A DNA stretch of 64,000 nt from UBA2767 sp965228625. Lineage in GTDB: Bacteria; Pseudomonadota; Alphaproteobacteria; Rhizobiales; Methyloligellaceae. The stretch is from positions 4,216,001 through 4,280,000 of the forward strand of contig OZ245829.1 in NCBI GenBank assembly GCA_965228625.1. Direction: 5' to 3'. This document shows, one piece after another, positions 26,820-36,080 of the stretch. Positions within the stretch are counted from its first letter, which is position 1. Each line of letters opens with the position of its first letter. The notes beneath the pieces were generated by a model, which saw only the letters and a program-made list of their open reading frames with translations, was not told the origin of the DNA and searched no databases. The translations under genes and the position numbers were made by a program.

Positions 26820-26847
26820 GGAGGGCTTCTGTTGCCCGGTGCCCTCC
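26820..26847 (-). terminator. Hairpin downstream of tmRNA, possible terminator
   Basis: Seven-base arms GGAGGGC (26820-26826) and GCCCTCC (26841-26847) form a stem with a 14-base loop, downstream of the tmRNA coding piece and upstream of sspB. There is no T-run, so termination is only a suggestion; it could instead be a processing structure in a tmRNA-sspB transcript. Confidence 0.3.
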
Positions 26848-26856
26848 GGAACCGCG

Positions 26857-27152
26857 CCTGACCTTGCAAAAGGTCAGGGCTTAATTTCGAGACTGTCGCA
26901 CTGACTAAGCAGCGAGACGTGCCTCAGCATAGTTGTCGTTTGCAACTATTATGGCGGTCCGATAACGGTGGTACCATGCCGAGCGAAAGTACGTTCTTTA
27001 CGCCCTCGTCGATCCTGGTTCGCCCCCATCAAATACCGCCATCTCTCGTACGGCGGTAAGCAGTATATGGTGGAGGCGCCGGGTACTGCCCCCGGGTCCG
27101 ATGGGTTTATTACAACGCCCGTTTATCGCCATAGCCGACCAAAGCCGGCACC
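26857..27152 (-). ncRNA. ssrA: Circularly permuted (two-piece) tmRNA
   Basis: tmRNA rescues stalled ribosomes and adds a degradation tag. On the minus strand the resume frame reads ANDNYAEARLAA-stop (26943 down to 26905), a clear alphaproteobacterial tag. The coding piece starts with GGGGGCGAACCAGGATCGAC at 27027, the tRNA-like 5' end. Its acceptor partner CGCCTCC plus ACCA lies upstream in the transcript, with CCA at 27070-27068, and the two form a seven-pair acceptor stem with one G-U. A T-stem-like CCGGG/CCCGG precedes it. The order acceptor piece, 40-base spacer (27067-27028), coding piece is the permuted arrangement of alphaproteobacteria. A TATATAT at 27157-27163 could be the -10 element. 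A 9-bp hairpin at 26857-26878 marks the approximate 3' end. Both outer ends are estimates. Confidence 0.93.
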
Positions 27153-27176
27153 CCATATATATGCCGACAAGAGGGC

Positions 27177-27207
27177 AAAAAAAAGATTTACGGGCCGCAC
27201 GCGGCCC
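27177..27207 (-). terminator. Rho-independent terminator of the MFS gene
   Basis: On the minus strand the stem GGGCCGC-GT-GCGGCCC (27207 to 27192) is followed seven bases later by eight T residues (27184-27177). It lies 30 bases after the MFS stop and just before the tmRNA promoter region, so it would insulate the two units. Confidence 0.75.
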
Positions 27208-27236
27208 AATTTCTGCGGTCGGGGGGTGTGCCGCCT

Positions 27237-28472
27237 TCAGGTCTTCGGTGGTGTGCCGTTGCGGGGCGCCAACTTCGCGATCATCGGGGACGTGCGCAGC
27301 AACATGGCGAAACGTTTTCGGGCCCCTTCCGAAACGCGGGGACGTTTCGTCATTCTGAACAACGTAGCCAGGAGCAGCGAGGCGTGCATCAGGCTCGTAT
27401 AGGTGAAGAAGGCAGGCGCGCCGAAGTGCTCGATCACAACGGACCCGATCAATGGACCGATACTGGCCCCGACCGCGTAGATGAAGATCAGGCCAGCGGC
27501 GACGAGCACATACTGACCTGGCTCGGCGCGGTCGTTGGCGTGTGCCACTGAGAGAGAGTAGAGCGGAATGGCGAAGGCGCCGAACAGGAACGACCCGAAG
27601 TAGATCGAGTTGACCGCACCCTGCGGCACCCATGTGAGGAAGAACCCGGCGAGGGCCGCGCCAAGCGTCGCAATGATCACCAGCCAGCGCCGGTCATACC
27701 GGTCGGAGAGATATCCGAGCGGATACTGCAGCAGGGCGCCGCCGATGATGTTGAGAGCAATGAAGGTCGCGATGGCCGCGGTGTCCAGTCCCATCCGTTC
27801 CGCGTAGAGCGGGCCGATCAGACGAAAGGACGCGTTTGTCAGCCCGAGCGTCAGACAGCCGAGACAGGCAAGCGGGGAGATGATCCAGACGTCTTTCAGA
27901 TTGAAGTTGAATTTGCCCGGCGGCTTGGGGCTGGACCGGTCGGCGAGGGACACCGGCACCAGAGACAGCGAGAACAAAATCGCGGTGATGGCGAACAGCT
28001 CAAAGCCACCCGTGCCGAAAAGAGGCAACAGGAATTGGGTGCCCGCGACCGCGCCGAGATCGACCATCCGGTAAATGCTGAATACCCGCCCGCGATCGGT
28101 GTTCTTCGAGCTCGCATTGAGCCAGCTCTCCATCACGGTAAACAGTCCGGAGAAACAGAAACCCATCGCGAACCGGATCAGAAGCCAGACATAGGGATCG
28201 ATCAACAGAACGAGCGCAAGCGTTCCGGCGGACGCGATGGTCGCCAGGGCGGCAAAAACCCGGATATGCCCGACCCGGCGGATAAACTGCGGCGTCACGA
28301 TGCACGAAACGGCGAACCCCGCGAAATACGCGGTGCCGAGCAGACCGATCAGCGCGGGACTGAACCCTTCCGCGTCCGCGCGTAGCGTGACCAGCGTGCC
28401 CTGAATGCCGTTTCCGGCCAGCAGGATGCCGGCTGCGATGAAGAGCGGAATGAGGTGGCTCAGGGAAGGCAT
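27237..28472 (-). CDS. MFS transporter (YcaD-like)
   Basis: A 411-residue membrane protein with about twelve hydrophobic segments in two halves. The first half has the MFS loop 2-3 region (TAYFAGFAVSCIVTPQFIRRVGHIRVFAALATIASAG) and LIRFAMGFCFSGLFTVMESWLNASSKNTDRGRVFSIYRM, a pattern typical of the YcaD subgroup. The second half repeats it with LQYPLGYLSDRYDRRWLVIIATLGAALAG. It is likely an inner-membrane secondary transporter. Neither substrate nor direction can be told from the sequence. The C-terminal tail is basic and cytoplasmic (MTKRPRVSEGARKRFAMLL). It stands alone between the tmRNA and an SDR gene, with a terminator after it. Confidence 0.88.
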   Translation of the reverse strand: MPSLSHLIPLFIAAGILLAGNGIQGTLVTLRADAEGFSPALIGLLGTAYFAGFAVSCIVTPQFIRRVGHIRVFAALATIASAGTLALVLLIDPYVWLLIRFAMGFCFSGLFTVMESWLNASSKNTDRGRVFSIYRMVDLGAVAGTQFLLPLFGTGGFELFAITAILFSLSLVPVSLADRSSPKPPGKFNFNLKDVWIISPLACLGCLTLGLTNASFRLIGPLYAERMGLDTAAIATFIALNIIGGALLQYPLGYLSDRYDRRWLVIIATLGAALAGFFLTWVPQGAVNSIYFGSFLFGAFAIPLYSLSVAHANDRAEPGQYVLVAAGLIFIYAVGASIGPLIGSVVIEHFGAPAFFTYTSLMHASLLLATLFRMTKRPRVSEGARKRFAMLLRTSPMIAKLAPRNGTPPKT

Positions 28473-28592
28473 GACGCATTCGCCCCGACCGGTTGTACTG
28501 CGCGCGGATACAGCAATTCAGCCGGGAAGAATACCCAGTGAAAAAGCAGGGCAGTGTTGTGATCAGTGCATGGCCGGCGCGCAGGCGAAGTA

Positions 28593-29444
28593 TCAACGGC
28601 CGCGGGTCTTCTTTGCGATCTCGGCCCACTTCGCATCATCCCAGTCCTGCATGGTCTGGACCGCCGAGCTTTGGATGCCCTGCAGCGACTTGCCGCCGTC
28701 AATCACGACAATCTCGCCGTTGATGAAGCCGGCCTGATCGCTGACCAGGAAGGCCGCGAGGTCCGCGAGCTCCGAATGCTCGCCGACGCGACGCAGAGGA
28801 ATGTCATCGGTCATGGGGAAGGCATCGAGGTCATCGGGCCGCAAACGCGACATGGCGCCTTCGGTGGGGAAGGGGCCCGGCGCTATGGCAACCGACCGAA
28901 TGCCCCTTGGACCCCATTCCACTGCCAGGCTGCGGGTCATCGAGGCCACGCCGGCCTTGGCCATTGCGGAGGGCACCTGGAATGGTGCGCCATAGAGGGC
29001 GGACGTGGTGAGAATGTTCAGAATGACGCCCCGATGGTCCGCGTCGATCCAGCGTCGTCCGCAGGCGACGGAGCAATAGGCCGAACCATGCAAGACGATG
29101 CCGAGGATCGCGTCGATCGCCCGATGTGAAAGTTCCTTCGTCTGCGCGATGAAGTTGCCCGCCGCATTGTTCACGAGAATATCGAGCGGCGCATCCTCCC
29201 AGATTGCGGAAAACATCGCCTCGACAGCATCCGGGTCCCGGACATCGCATTGCTGCACCGTGACCGTGGAGTTGGTCTCTTGCTCGAACTCTTCCTTGGT
29301 CTCCTGAAGCTTTTCGACGCGGCGGCCACAGATGACGAGATCGGCTCCCAGCGCGGCGAAACGGCGGCCGATGCTCTTGCCGAGCCCGGTTCCGCCACCG
29401 GTGATCAGCGCCCGCTTTCCCTTCAGCAGATCATTCTCAAACAT
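28593..29444 (-). CDS. SDR oxidoreductase, 2,4-dienoyl-CoA reductase-like
   Basis: A 283-residue short-chain dehydrogenase with the glycine motif TGGGTGLGKSIGRRFAALGADLVICGRR, the segment LVNNAAGNF and the late part PSAMAKAGVASMTRSLAVEWGPRGIRSVAIAPGPFPTEGAMSRL. The NNAAGNF motif and the PSA.AKAGV...SLA.EWG..G.R....PGP..T.GA.SRL block are characteristic of the DECR subgroup of SDRs, in which a Ser-Lys pair replaces the usual Tyr-xxx-Lys. This suggests NADPH-dependent reduction of 2,4-dienoyl-CoA in beta-oxidation of unsaturated fatty acids. It runs in the same direction as, and 63 bases after, the hydroxyacid dehydrogenase gene; no other beta-oxidation gene is nearby. Confidence 0.87.
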   Translation of the reverse strand: MFENDLLKGKRALITGGGTGLGKSIGRRFAALGADLVICGRRVEKLQETKEEFEQETNSTVTVQQCDVRDPDAVEAMFSAIWEDAPLDILVNNAAGNFIAQTKELSHRAIDAILGIVLHGSAYCSVACGRRWIDADHRGVILNILTTSALYGAPFQVPSAMAKAGVASMTRSLAVEWGPRGIRSVAIAPGPFPTEGAMSRLRPDDLDAFPMTDDIPLRRVGEHSELADLAAFLVSDQAGFINGEIVVIDGGKSLQGIQSSAVQTMQDWDDAKWAEIAKKTRGR

Positions 29445-29507
29445 CGGTTCTTGCCCCTTCGATGCCGTAGCGTAGCGGTTTCCCTCGGGGACGGCCGGTT
29501 GGCGACA

Positions 29508-30470
29508 TTACGCGACCCGGTCGCCCGGTTCCTTTCCGGCAAAGAACGCATCCAGATTGTCCAGTGCCCGGAAGCCCATCGCGTCCCGTGTCTCGGCGGT
29601 AGCGGATCCGATATGCGGCAGCAGGAACGTGTTGGGCAGATCCTTGTAGCGCGGGTCGATGCCGGGTTCATTGTTGAAGACATCGAGCCCGGCGGCTGCG
29701 GGCTTGCCCGCCTTCAGTCCGGCGATCAGGGCGTCATCATCCACCAGAGTGCCGCGTGCCGCGTTGACAACAATGGCGCCCTCGGGCAGCAGCGCGATGC
29801 GTTCGGCGTTCAACAGGCCACGGGTCGAGGGCAGGTTGGGTGCGTTCAGCGACAGGAACTGGCAGTGGGGCAGCATGTCCTCGAGTGTCTCGTAGAATAC
29901 GGCGCCCAGTTCGTCTTCGTCCGTCTTGCGGGACGGGTTGTGGTACAGGATCTTCATGTCGAAGCCGCGCGCGCGTTTGGCCACCACCTTGCCGACCCGC
30001 CCGAGCCCGATGATCCCGAGTGTCTTGCCGGTCACCTGGGTCCCGACCATGAAGGCCGGGCTCCAGTCCTTCCACGCCGCTGTCCGAACGAGCTTTTCGC
30101 CCTCGCCCGCCCGGCGCGCAGCACCGAGCATCAGGAGCATTACGATCTCCGCGGTCGCGTCGGATAGAACGTCGGGCGTGTTCGTCACGACAACACCCGC
30201 CGTCCTGGCGGCGTCGGTGTCGACATGGTCGTAGCCCACCGAGAAGTTGGCGATGATCTTCACCGACTTCGGAAGCCGGTCGAACACCTCCGCGTCGAAA
30301 TGCTCGGTATGGCACGGCAGGATTGCGTCAGCGCCCTGCGCCCGCGCGATCAGTTCCTCCCGCTCATAGAGCGCATCGTCCGGATTGAGCCTGGCGTCAT
30401 AGTCCCGCGCAAGGCGGGCCTCGACGGCTTCAGGCAATTTGCGGGTGACCAGAACGGTGGGCTTGCTCAT
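29508..30470 (-). CDS. D-2-hydroxyacid dehydrogenase, glyoxylate/hydroxypyruvate reductase type
   Basis: The 320-residue product is a D-isomer-specific 2-hydroxyacid dehydrogenase. It has an N-terminal catalytic half with ANFSVGYDHVDTDAARTAGVVVTNTPDVLSDATAE, the NAD(P)-binding motif GKTLGIIGLGRVGKVVAKRARGF (about 148-170), and the catalytic Arg-Glu-His triad in VVNAARGTLVDDDAL, DVFNNEPGI and LLPHIGSAT. It most resembles the GyaR/GRHPR group that reduces glyoxylate and hydroxypyruvate, enzymes of the serine cycle and photorespiration-like pathways. A substrate cannot be fixed by sequence alone. Upstream on the same strand is the small exported-protein gene. Confidence 0.92.
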   Translation of the reverse strand: MSKPTVLVTRKLPEAVEARLARDYDARLNPDDALYEREELIARAQGADAILPCHTEHFDAEVFDRLPKSVKIIANFSVGYDHVDTDAARTAGVVVTNTPDVLSDATAEIVMLLMLGAARRAGEGEKLVRTAAWKDWSPAFMVGTQVTGKTLGIIGLGRVGKVVAKRARGFDMKILYHNPSRKTDEDELGAVFYETLEDMLPHCQFLSLNAPNLPSTRGLLNAERIALLPEGAIVVNAARGTLVDDDALIAGLKAGKPAAAGLDVFNNEPGIDPRYKDLPNTFLLPHIGSATAETRDAMGFRALDNLDAFFAGKEPGDRVA

Positions 30471-30584
30471 GGGCGATACGTCTTTCGGGTCTCGGGAGAT
30501 TGATGATCGGTGGCTTGAACCCGAAGGATTTTAAAGAGACACGTCGCCCGCCGCTACCGGGCGTCAGGGCGGAAGTGCTTTTGC

Positions 30585-30962
30585 CTATTGGCCGGTGCGG
30601 CCGCGGAAGGGCAGGCGCAGGCGCATGCCGGAGTAGTCGTTGTCTTCCAGGTCTTCCGCCAGTCCGTTGGGATCCTCATTGATCGGCGGCTGGAATCGGC
30701 CGATGTCGAGATCCCAGTTCCGGTTCTTGCCGATCGCCTGAGACCGGTATGTCTGTTGCTTGATACGGTCGCCCTGGATCTGCGCGTCCGGCTCGATGAT
30801 GAACGAGGAAGGCGGCCCCGGATTGGCGGTGGTACCTTGACCCTCGCCGGCGCCCGGCGCATCGAGCCCCTGCACGGTCTGGGCCCGGGCCGCGAACGGC
30901 GATGCCGCCAGCGCCAACAGCACGAGTGCCGTATAGCCAAGGATTTGAACAGGCCTGGTCAT
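30585..30962 (-). CDS. Small exported protein of unknown function
   Basis: I do not recognise this family. The 125-residue protein starts MTRPVQILGYTALVLLALAASPFAARAQ, a clear Sec signal peptide with a signal-peptidase I site after ARA. The mature part is low in complexity (GLDAPGAGEGQGTTANPGPPSS), then contains QGDRIKQQTYRSQAIGKNRNWDLDIGRFQPPINEDPNGLAEDLEDNDYSGMRLRLPFRGR, which reads like a conserved periplasmic motif. ATG 30962 is chosen because it starts the signal peptide exactly; the frame stays open to 31067. A periplasmic or outer-membrane-associated location is inferred. Confidence 0.65.
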   Translation of the reverse strand: MTRPVQILGYTALVLLALAASPFAARAQTVQGLDAPGAGEGQGTTANPGPPSSFIIEPDAQIQGDRIKQQTYRSQAIGKNRNWDLDIGRFQPPINEDPNGLAEDLEDNDYSGMRLRLPFRGRTGQ

Positions 30963-31240
30963 CGTAATGAGGTGAAAAACTGTCTGCCTCGCTCCGTCGG
31001 TTCGGACCATATCATAACAGTTGCCGACGGGACACAGTTTGCGGAAAAGCGCATCTCGGCCGGGCAATTATGTTGCGGTGCACAAAAAGATACGTTTACA
31101 AATGGTAAAGAGTTCCGGTCCAAGCTGGATCTCTGATGCAATTCAAAACGCCGAGGATCGGCGTTTTCTGACGGCGCCTCCGGCAAAGAGAGGCAAACAT
31201 AGGGAGGAGAACGAACCGACCACAACAAAGGAGAAACCTG

Positions 31241-31477
31241 ATGTGGAAAGCTGTTCTCGTTCTCTTCATGACCTCGAGTACCCAGCCCATCGCCATGATG
31301 GTGGGTCAGTTCCCCGAGTCTTTTGTGAAAAAGGTCGAGTGCCAGAAATTCGTCGCCAAGATGCGCGGCGATATTGACGGGACCATCGACGTCTTCGCGA
31401 AACATGCGAAGCTCGGGTTCGAAGTCGTCCATCACGAAATGAGCTGCCTCGAAGACGGAGACGGCGAGCCCATCTAG
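31241..31477 (+). CDS. Small protein of unknown function with strong Shine-Dalgarno
   Basis: The 78-residue frame starts with ATG 31241, seven bases after AAAGGAG (31227-31233), a near-ideal ribosome-binding site. The product begins with a weakly hydrophobic stretch (MWKAVLVLFMTSSTQPIAMMVGQFP) and continues FVKKVECQKFVAKMRGDIDGTIDVFAKHAKLGFEVVHHEMSCLEDGDGEPI, with two cysteines that could pair if it is exported. No family is recognised. It lies in a 600-base stretch between divergent genes, just upstream of thyA, and may have its own promoter. Confidence 0.6.
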   Translation: MWKAVLVLFMTSSTQPIAMMVGQFPESFVKKVECQKFVAKMRGDIDGTIDVFAKHAKLGFEVVHHEMSCLEDGDGEPI

Positions 31478-31587
31478 GCTGGTGATGGTGTGCGCGTCCC
31501 GGCAGATCGGGATCGTGCATTTGCGAGGTTTTAGTGCATGTCCGCGGGGCTCGCGAATCGCCTGAGAATCGCGCTAGTGTGCGCCGC

Positions 31588-32382
31588 ATGCAGCAATATC
31601 TCGACCTGATGGCGCACGTGCGCCGTAACGGCGTGCGCAAAGAAGACCGCACCGGCACCGGCACGTTGTCCGTGTTCGGCTACCAGATGCGCTTCGACTT
31701 GAGCGACGGCTTCCCGATGGTCACGACCAAGAAGCTGCATCTCAAATCCATTGTTCACGAGTTGCTGTGGTTTCTCTCCGGAGACACCAACATCGAATAT
31801 CTCAAGCGCCATGGCATATCGATCTGGGACGAGTGGGCGGACGAGGACGGCGACCTCGGTCCGGTTTACGGCCGGCAATGGCGCTCATGGCCGCGCCCGG
31901 ACGGAACGCAGGTGGATCAGATCAGCGCGCTCATTTCGGAGTTGAAGGTCAATCCGGATTCACGGCGGCATGTGATCTCCGCGTGGAACGTGGCCGAGCT
32001 CGACGACATGGCCCTCAGTCCATGCCATTGCCTGTTTCAGTTCTGGGTCGCGGAGGGCAAGCTCTCCTGCCAGCTATATCAGCGGTCGGCCGATATCTTT
32101 CTCGGCGTACCGTTCAACATCGCGTCCTATGCGCTGATGACGCAAATGGTGGCCCAGGTCACGGGGCTTGAGCCCGGCGAATTCATTCACACCTTCGGCG
32201 ACGCCCATCTCTACCTCAACCATCTCGAACAGGCGGACCTGCAACTCGCGCGCGACCCGCGCCCGTTGCCGACGATGGAGATCAATCCGGAGGTGGGGTC
32301 GATCTTCGACTTCGTCTATGACGACTTCGAACTGATCGGATACGACCCTCACCCGCATATCAAAGCCAAGGTCGCTGTGTAG
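31588..32382 (+). CDS. thyA: Thymidylate synthase ThyA
   Basis: ThyA converts dUMP to dTMP with methylene-tetrahydrofolate as methyl donor and reductant. ATG 31588 gives 264 residues starting MQQYLDLMAHVRRNG, the same length as E. coli ThyA. Visible motifs include DRTGTGTLSVFGYQMRFDL, HELLWFLSGDTNIEYL, GPVYGRQWRSW, the active-site ALSPCHCLFQFWV with the nucleophilic cysteine, LYQRSADIFLGVPFNIASYALM (dUMP contacts) and HTFGDAHLYLNHLEQ. The stop is immediately followed by the start of folA, so the two folate-cycle genes form a unit: ThyA produces dihydrofolate and FolA reduces it back. An 18-codon upstream extension in frame is open but not family-like. Confidence 0.97.
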   Translation: MQQYLDLMAHVRRNGVRKEDRTGTGTLSVFGYQMRFDLSDGFPMVTTKKLHLKSIVHELLWFLSGDTNIEYLKRHGISIWDEWADEDGDLGPVYGRQWRSWPRPDGTQVDQISALISELKVNPDSRRHVISAWNVAELDDMALSPCHCLFQFWVAEGKLSCQLYQRSADIFLGVPFNIASYALMTQMVAQVTGLEPGEFIHTFGDAHLYLNHLEQADLQLARDPRPLPTMEINPEVGSIFDFVYDDFELIGYDPHPHIKAKVAV

Positions 32383-32904
32383 ATGTCGACAAATGGTGTG
32401 CGTATCGCGCTGGTCGTCGCCATTGCCGAGAACGGCGTCATCGGCAGAAGCGGCAAACTGCCGTGGCGGCTCTCTTCCGATCTGAAGTTCTTCCGCAACG
32501 TGACCATGAACAAGCCGCTGATCATGGGACGGCGGACGTTTGAGTCCATCGGCAAGCCACTTGATGGCCGCGACAACATCGTGATCACCCGCACGTCGGG
32601 TCTGGAGTGGCCGGGCGTCTTCGTCGTCTCGGAGCTTGAGGACGCGCTTGCGCTGGCGCGGGAAAAGGCGGCTGCACGCGGCGCGGACGAGATTGCCGTC
32701 ATCGGCGGGGCGGAAATCTACGCGCTGACGCTTCCCGTCGCCGACATCATCTATCTGACCGAAGTTCACGCGGAGCCCGAGGGCGATACGTTCTTTCCGG
32801 ACTTCGACAGGACGGAATGGCGAGAAATTTCCCGCGAACGCCATGCCGCCGGGCCCAGGGACGGTGCCGATTACAGCTTCGTCACGCTCGAACGCTTGGC
32901 CTGA
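32383..32904 (+). CDS. folA: Dihydrofolate reductase FolA
   Basis: FolA reduces dihydrofolate to tetrahydrofolate with NADPH and is the target of trimethoprim. The 173-residue product shows ALVVAIAENGVIGRSGKLPWRLSSDLKFFRNVTMNKPLIMGRRTFESIGKPLDGRDNIVIT, containing the LPW motif, the active-site Asp in SSDLKFF and the nucleotide-contact GRRTFES. AVIGGAEIYALTLPVADIIYLTEVHAEPEGDTFFP follows with the GG.E.Y cofactor motif. It begins at the base after the thyA stop, which indicates translational coupling. Confidence 0.97.
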   Translation: MSTNGVRIALVVAIAENGVIGRSGKLPWRLSSDLKFFRNVTMNKPLIMGRRTFESIGKPLDGRDNIVITRTSGLEWPGVFVVSELEDALALAREKAAARGADEIAVIGGAEIYALTLPVADIIYLTEVHAEPEGDTFFPDFDRTEWREISRERHAAGPRDGADYSFVTLERLA

Positions 32905-33117
32905 CACCTGTTCGGCAAATCCGGCGTCACTACAACTTTTGCGAGTATTTATACAGTCAATATCGCAAAAGGCGAAAAACGGCACGATATTCGACGCGAT
33001 TTTTTCAGGCCGAATATTGATCGTCCGGTAACACATTTCTAAGACGAATGACTAAAACTTAAGCGCGAATTGCGTATGTCTACGCAACTCTTGCGGAAAT
33101 CATTCTTGGAGCGGGAA

Positions 33118-34611
33118 ATGAAAGACTCCAGTCTCCGGCCGGTGAGCGACGAAATCGAGGTCCCGTCAGAGGAGGCCACAGGTCAAGAAGCGGAGGCTGC
33201 CGATCAGGACGATCATGTGAACGGTTCCGACGCGGCGAAACTGCGCGCCATGCTCGACAAGATCGCGGGTGAGCTGGGAACATTCGGCCTCGGCATGGCC
33301 GACATTGCCGGAGCCATCGAGCTGACAGCGCAGAATTCCGCGCAGGATCTTGAAACTTTCGAGGTTCTGGGGGACCGGCTGCAGCAGGTGAAGGACTGCT
33401 CCAACACCATCAATGGCCGCATCGGCAATGCGCGCAACGTCTCGCAGAAGATGGGCAACGAACTCACGACTTCGCGCGGGGAAGCGGATACGGCCATCGA
33501 TTCGATCGCGTCCCTGATCGACGACGTGAAGTCGTTCGAATCGCAGATGGCCGATGTACGCGGTGCGGTCGAGAGTGTCAGCGAAGTCACAGGCATGATC
33601 GACCAGATCGCACGCCAGACGAATCTGCTGGCGCTCAATGCAACGATCGAGGCGGCACGGGCCGGCGAAGCCGGGAAGGGTTTTGCGATCGTTGCAAGCG
33701 AGGTCAAGCAACTGGCGCAACACACCTCCGAGGCCACCGAGCAGATCGATGCAACCCTCGCCAAGATCAAGGCCGGATTCCGCGTCCTCTCCGACAGCAG
33801 CAACCGCGCGGTTTCAACGGCCGAAATGGTCGGAGAACGGGCGGGATCGTTCACGTCCATTCTGGACACGGTCGGGTCGGCGATCAGCGAAATCGAATCC
33901 TCGACATCGGAAATCGAGACCGCGAGCGGGGAGGTCAGCTCGACCTGCGAGCATTTCTCCGAAGCCTTCAGTGCCGTGTCGGACGGCATGTCGGGCGCCG
34001 CCCAGTCATTGTGCGATGCCAGCAATGAGCTGCGAACGATCGCCGACACGACCGATGAACTCGTTCTCGGCGTGCCGATGTCGGGCCTGCACACGCCGGA
34101 CAGCCGGTACATCGAGATGGTCGTCGAGCGCGCGCGTGAGATCGGCGAGGTTTTCACGGATGCGGTCGCCGCGGGCGAAATCTCGGTTGAGGCCCTGTTC
34201 GACGACGACTACCAACCGATACCCGGCACCGACCCGGAACAGGTGATGGCCCGTTTCACCGAGTTCACCGATCGTGCGTTGCCGTCCATTCAGGAGGCCA
34301 TCCTCGAAAGCGACGAGCACATTGTCTATTGCGCGGCCGTGGACAGAAACGCCTATCTGCCCACGCACAACAAGAAGTTCTCCCAGCCCCAGGGCGATGA
34401 TCCGGTCTGGAACATGGCGAACTGCCGGAACCGGAGGATATTCGACGACCGGACGGGGCTGCGCGCGGCACGAAACGAGAAACCGGTCCTGCTTCAGACC
34501 TACCGGCGTGATATGGGCGGCGGCAAGTTCGTGGTCATGAAGGAGCTGAACAGCCCGATCATGGTCCGGGGGCGGCGCTGGGGAACACTGCGGCTGGCCT
34601 ACAGGCATTAA
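33118..34611 (+). CDS. Cytoplasmic methyl-accepting chemotaxis-like protein
   Basis: The product (497 residues from ATG 33118) contains the chemoreceptor signalling tip IARQTNLLALNATIEAARAGEAGKGFAIVASEVKQLAQHTSEATEQI within a long helical region (about 50-310). It has no membrane segment and no N-terminal sensor. Instead the signalling part is followed by a C-terminal domain of about 170 residues (YIEMVVERAREIGEVFTDAV ... DRNAYLPTHNKKFSQPQGDDPVWNMANCRNRRIFDDRTGL ... YRRDMGGGKFVVMKELNSPIMVRGRRWGTLRLAY) seen in some alphaproteobacterial receptors, probably the sensor. Signal unknown; it should act through CheA/CheW. ATG 33118 follows GGAG at 33108-33111; TTG 33070 and ATG 33076 lack such a site. 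No che genes are nearby. Confidence 0.85.
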   Translation: MKDSSLRPVSDEIEVPSEEATGQEAEAADQDDHVNGSDAAKLRAMLDKIAGELGTFGLGMADIAGAIELTAQNSAQDLETFEVLGDRLQQVKDCSNTINGRIGNARNVSQKMGNELTTSRGEADTAIDSIASLIDDVKSFESQMADVRGAVESVSEVTGMIDQIARQTNLLALNATIEAARAGEAGKGFAIVASEVKQLAQHTSEATEQIDATLAKIKAGFRVLSDSSNRAVSTAEMVGERAGSFTSILDTVGSAISEIESSTSEIETASGEVSSTCEHFSEAFSAVSDGMSGAAQSLCDASNELRTIADTTDELVLGVPMSGLHTPDSRYIEMVVERAREIGEVFTDAVAAGEISVEALFDDDYQPIPGTDPEQVMARFTEFTDRALPSIQEAILESDEHIVYCAAVDRNAYLPTHNKKFSQPQGDDPVWNMANCRNRRIFDDRTGLRAARNEKPVLLQTYRRDMGGGKFVVMKELNSPIMVRGRRWGTLRLAYRH

Positions 34612-34710
34612 CGCGTCGGCGCATATCAATGACGGTTGCCCTCCGATGCGCACGCTGCCAGACTTGGTCTTAGTGCGTATCCAAAAAGACGAATTCCGGG
34701 AGGGTCATTC

Positions 34711-35820
<1,110 letters not shown>

Positions 35821-36080
35821 TGACACAATTCGCCTGACGGTCTTGACCGCACAGGTGTTCGCGAAAAAGATTGAGTGAAAAGGACACAGACCTGCCGGGG
35901 TCGCATTGTTTCTCGGACGGGAGTGTCCTATAAACCGAAGAACTCTGCCGGTCCGTGCCGGAAGGCAACAAGTCACAAAGGTCTTGAGCCAAAAAAAACC
36001 GACGTACCGGTGTTGCGCTGCACTTGGCGGCACAGCAAAATCATCGAAAAATCGCGACAATCAAAACAGGACGTACCAAC

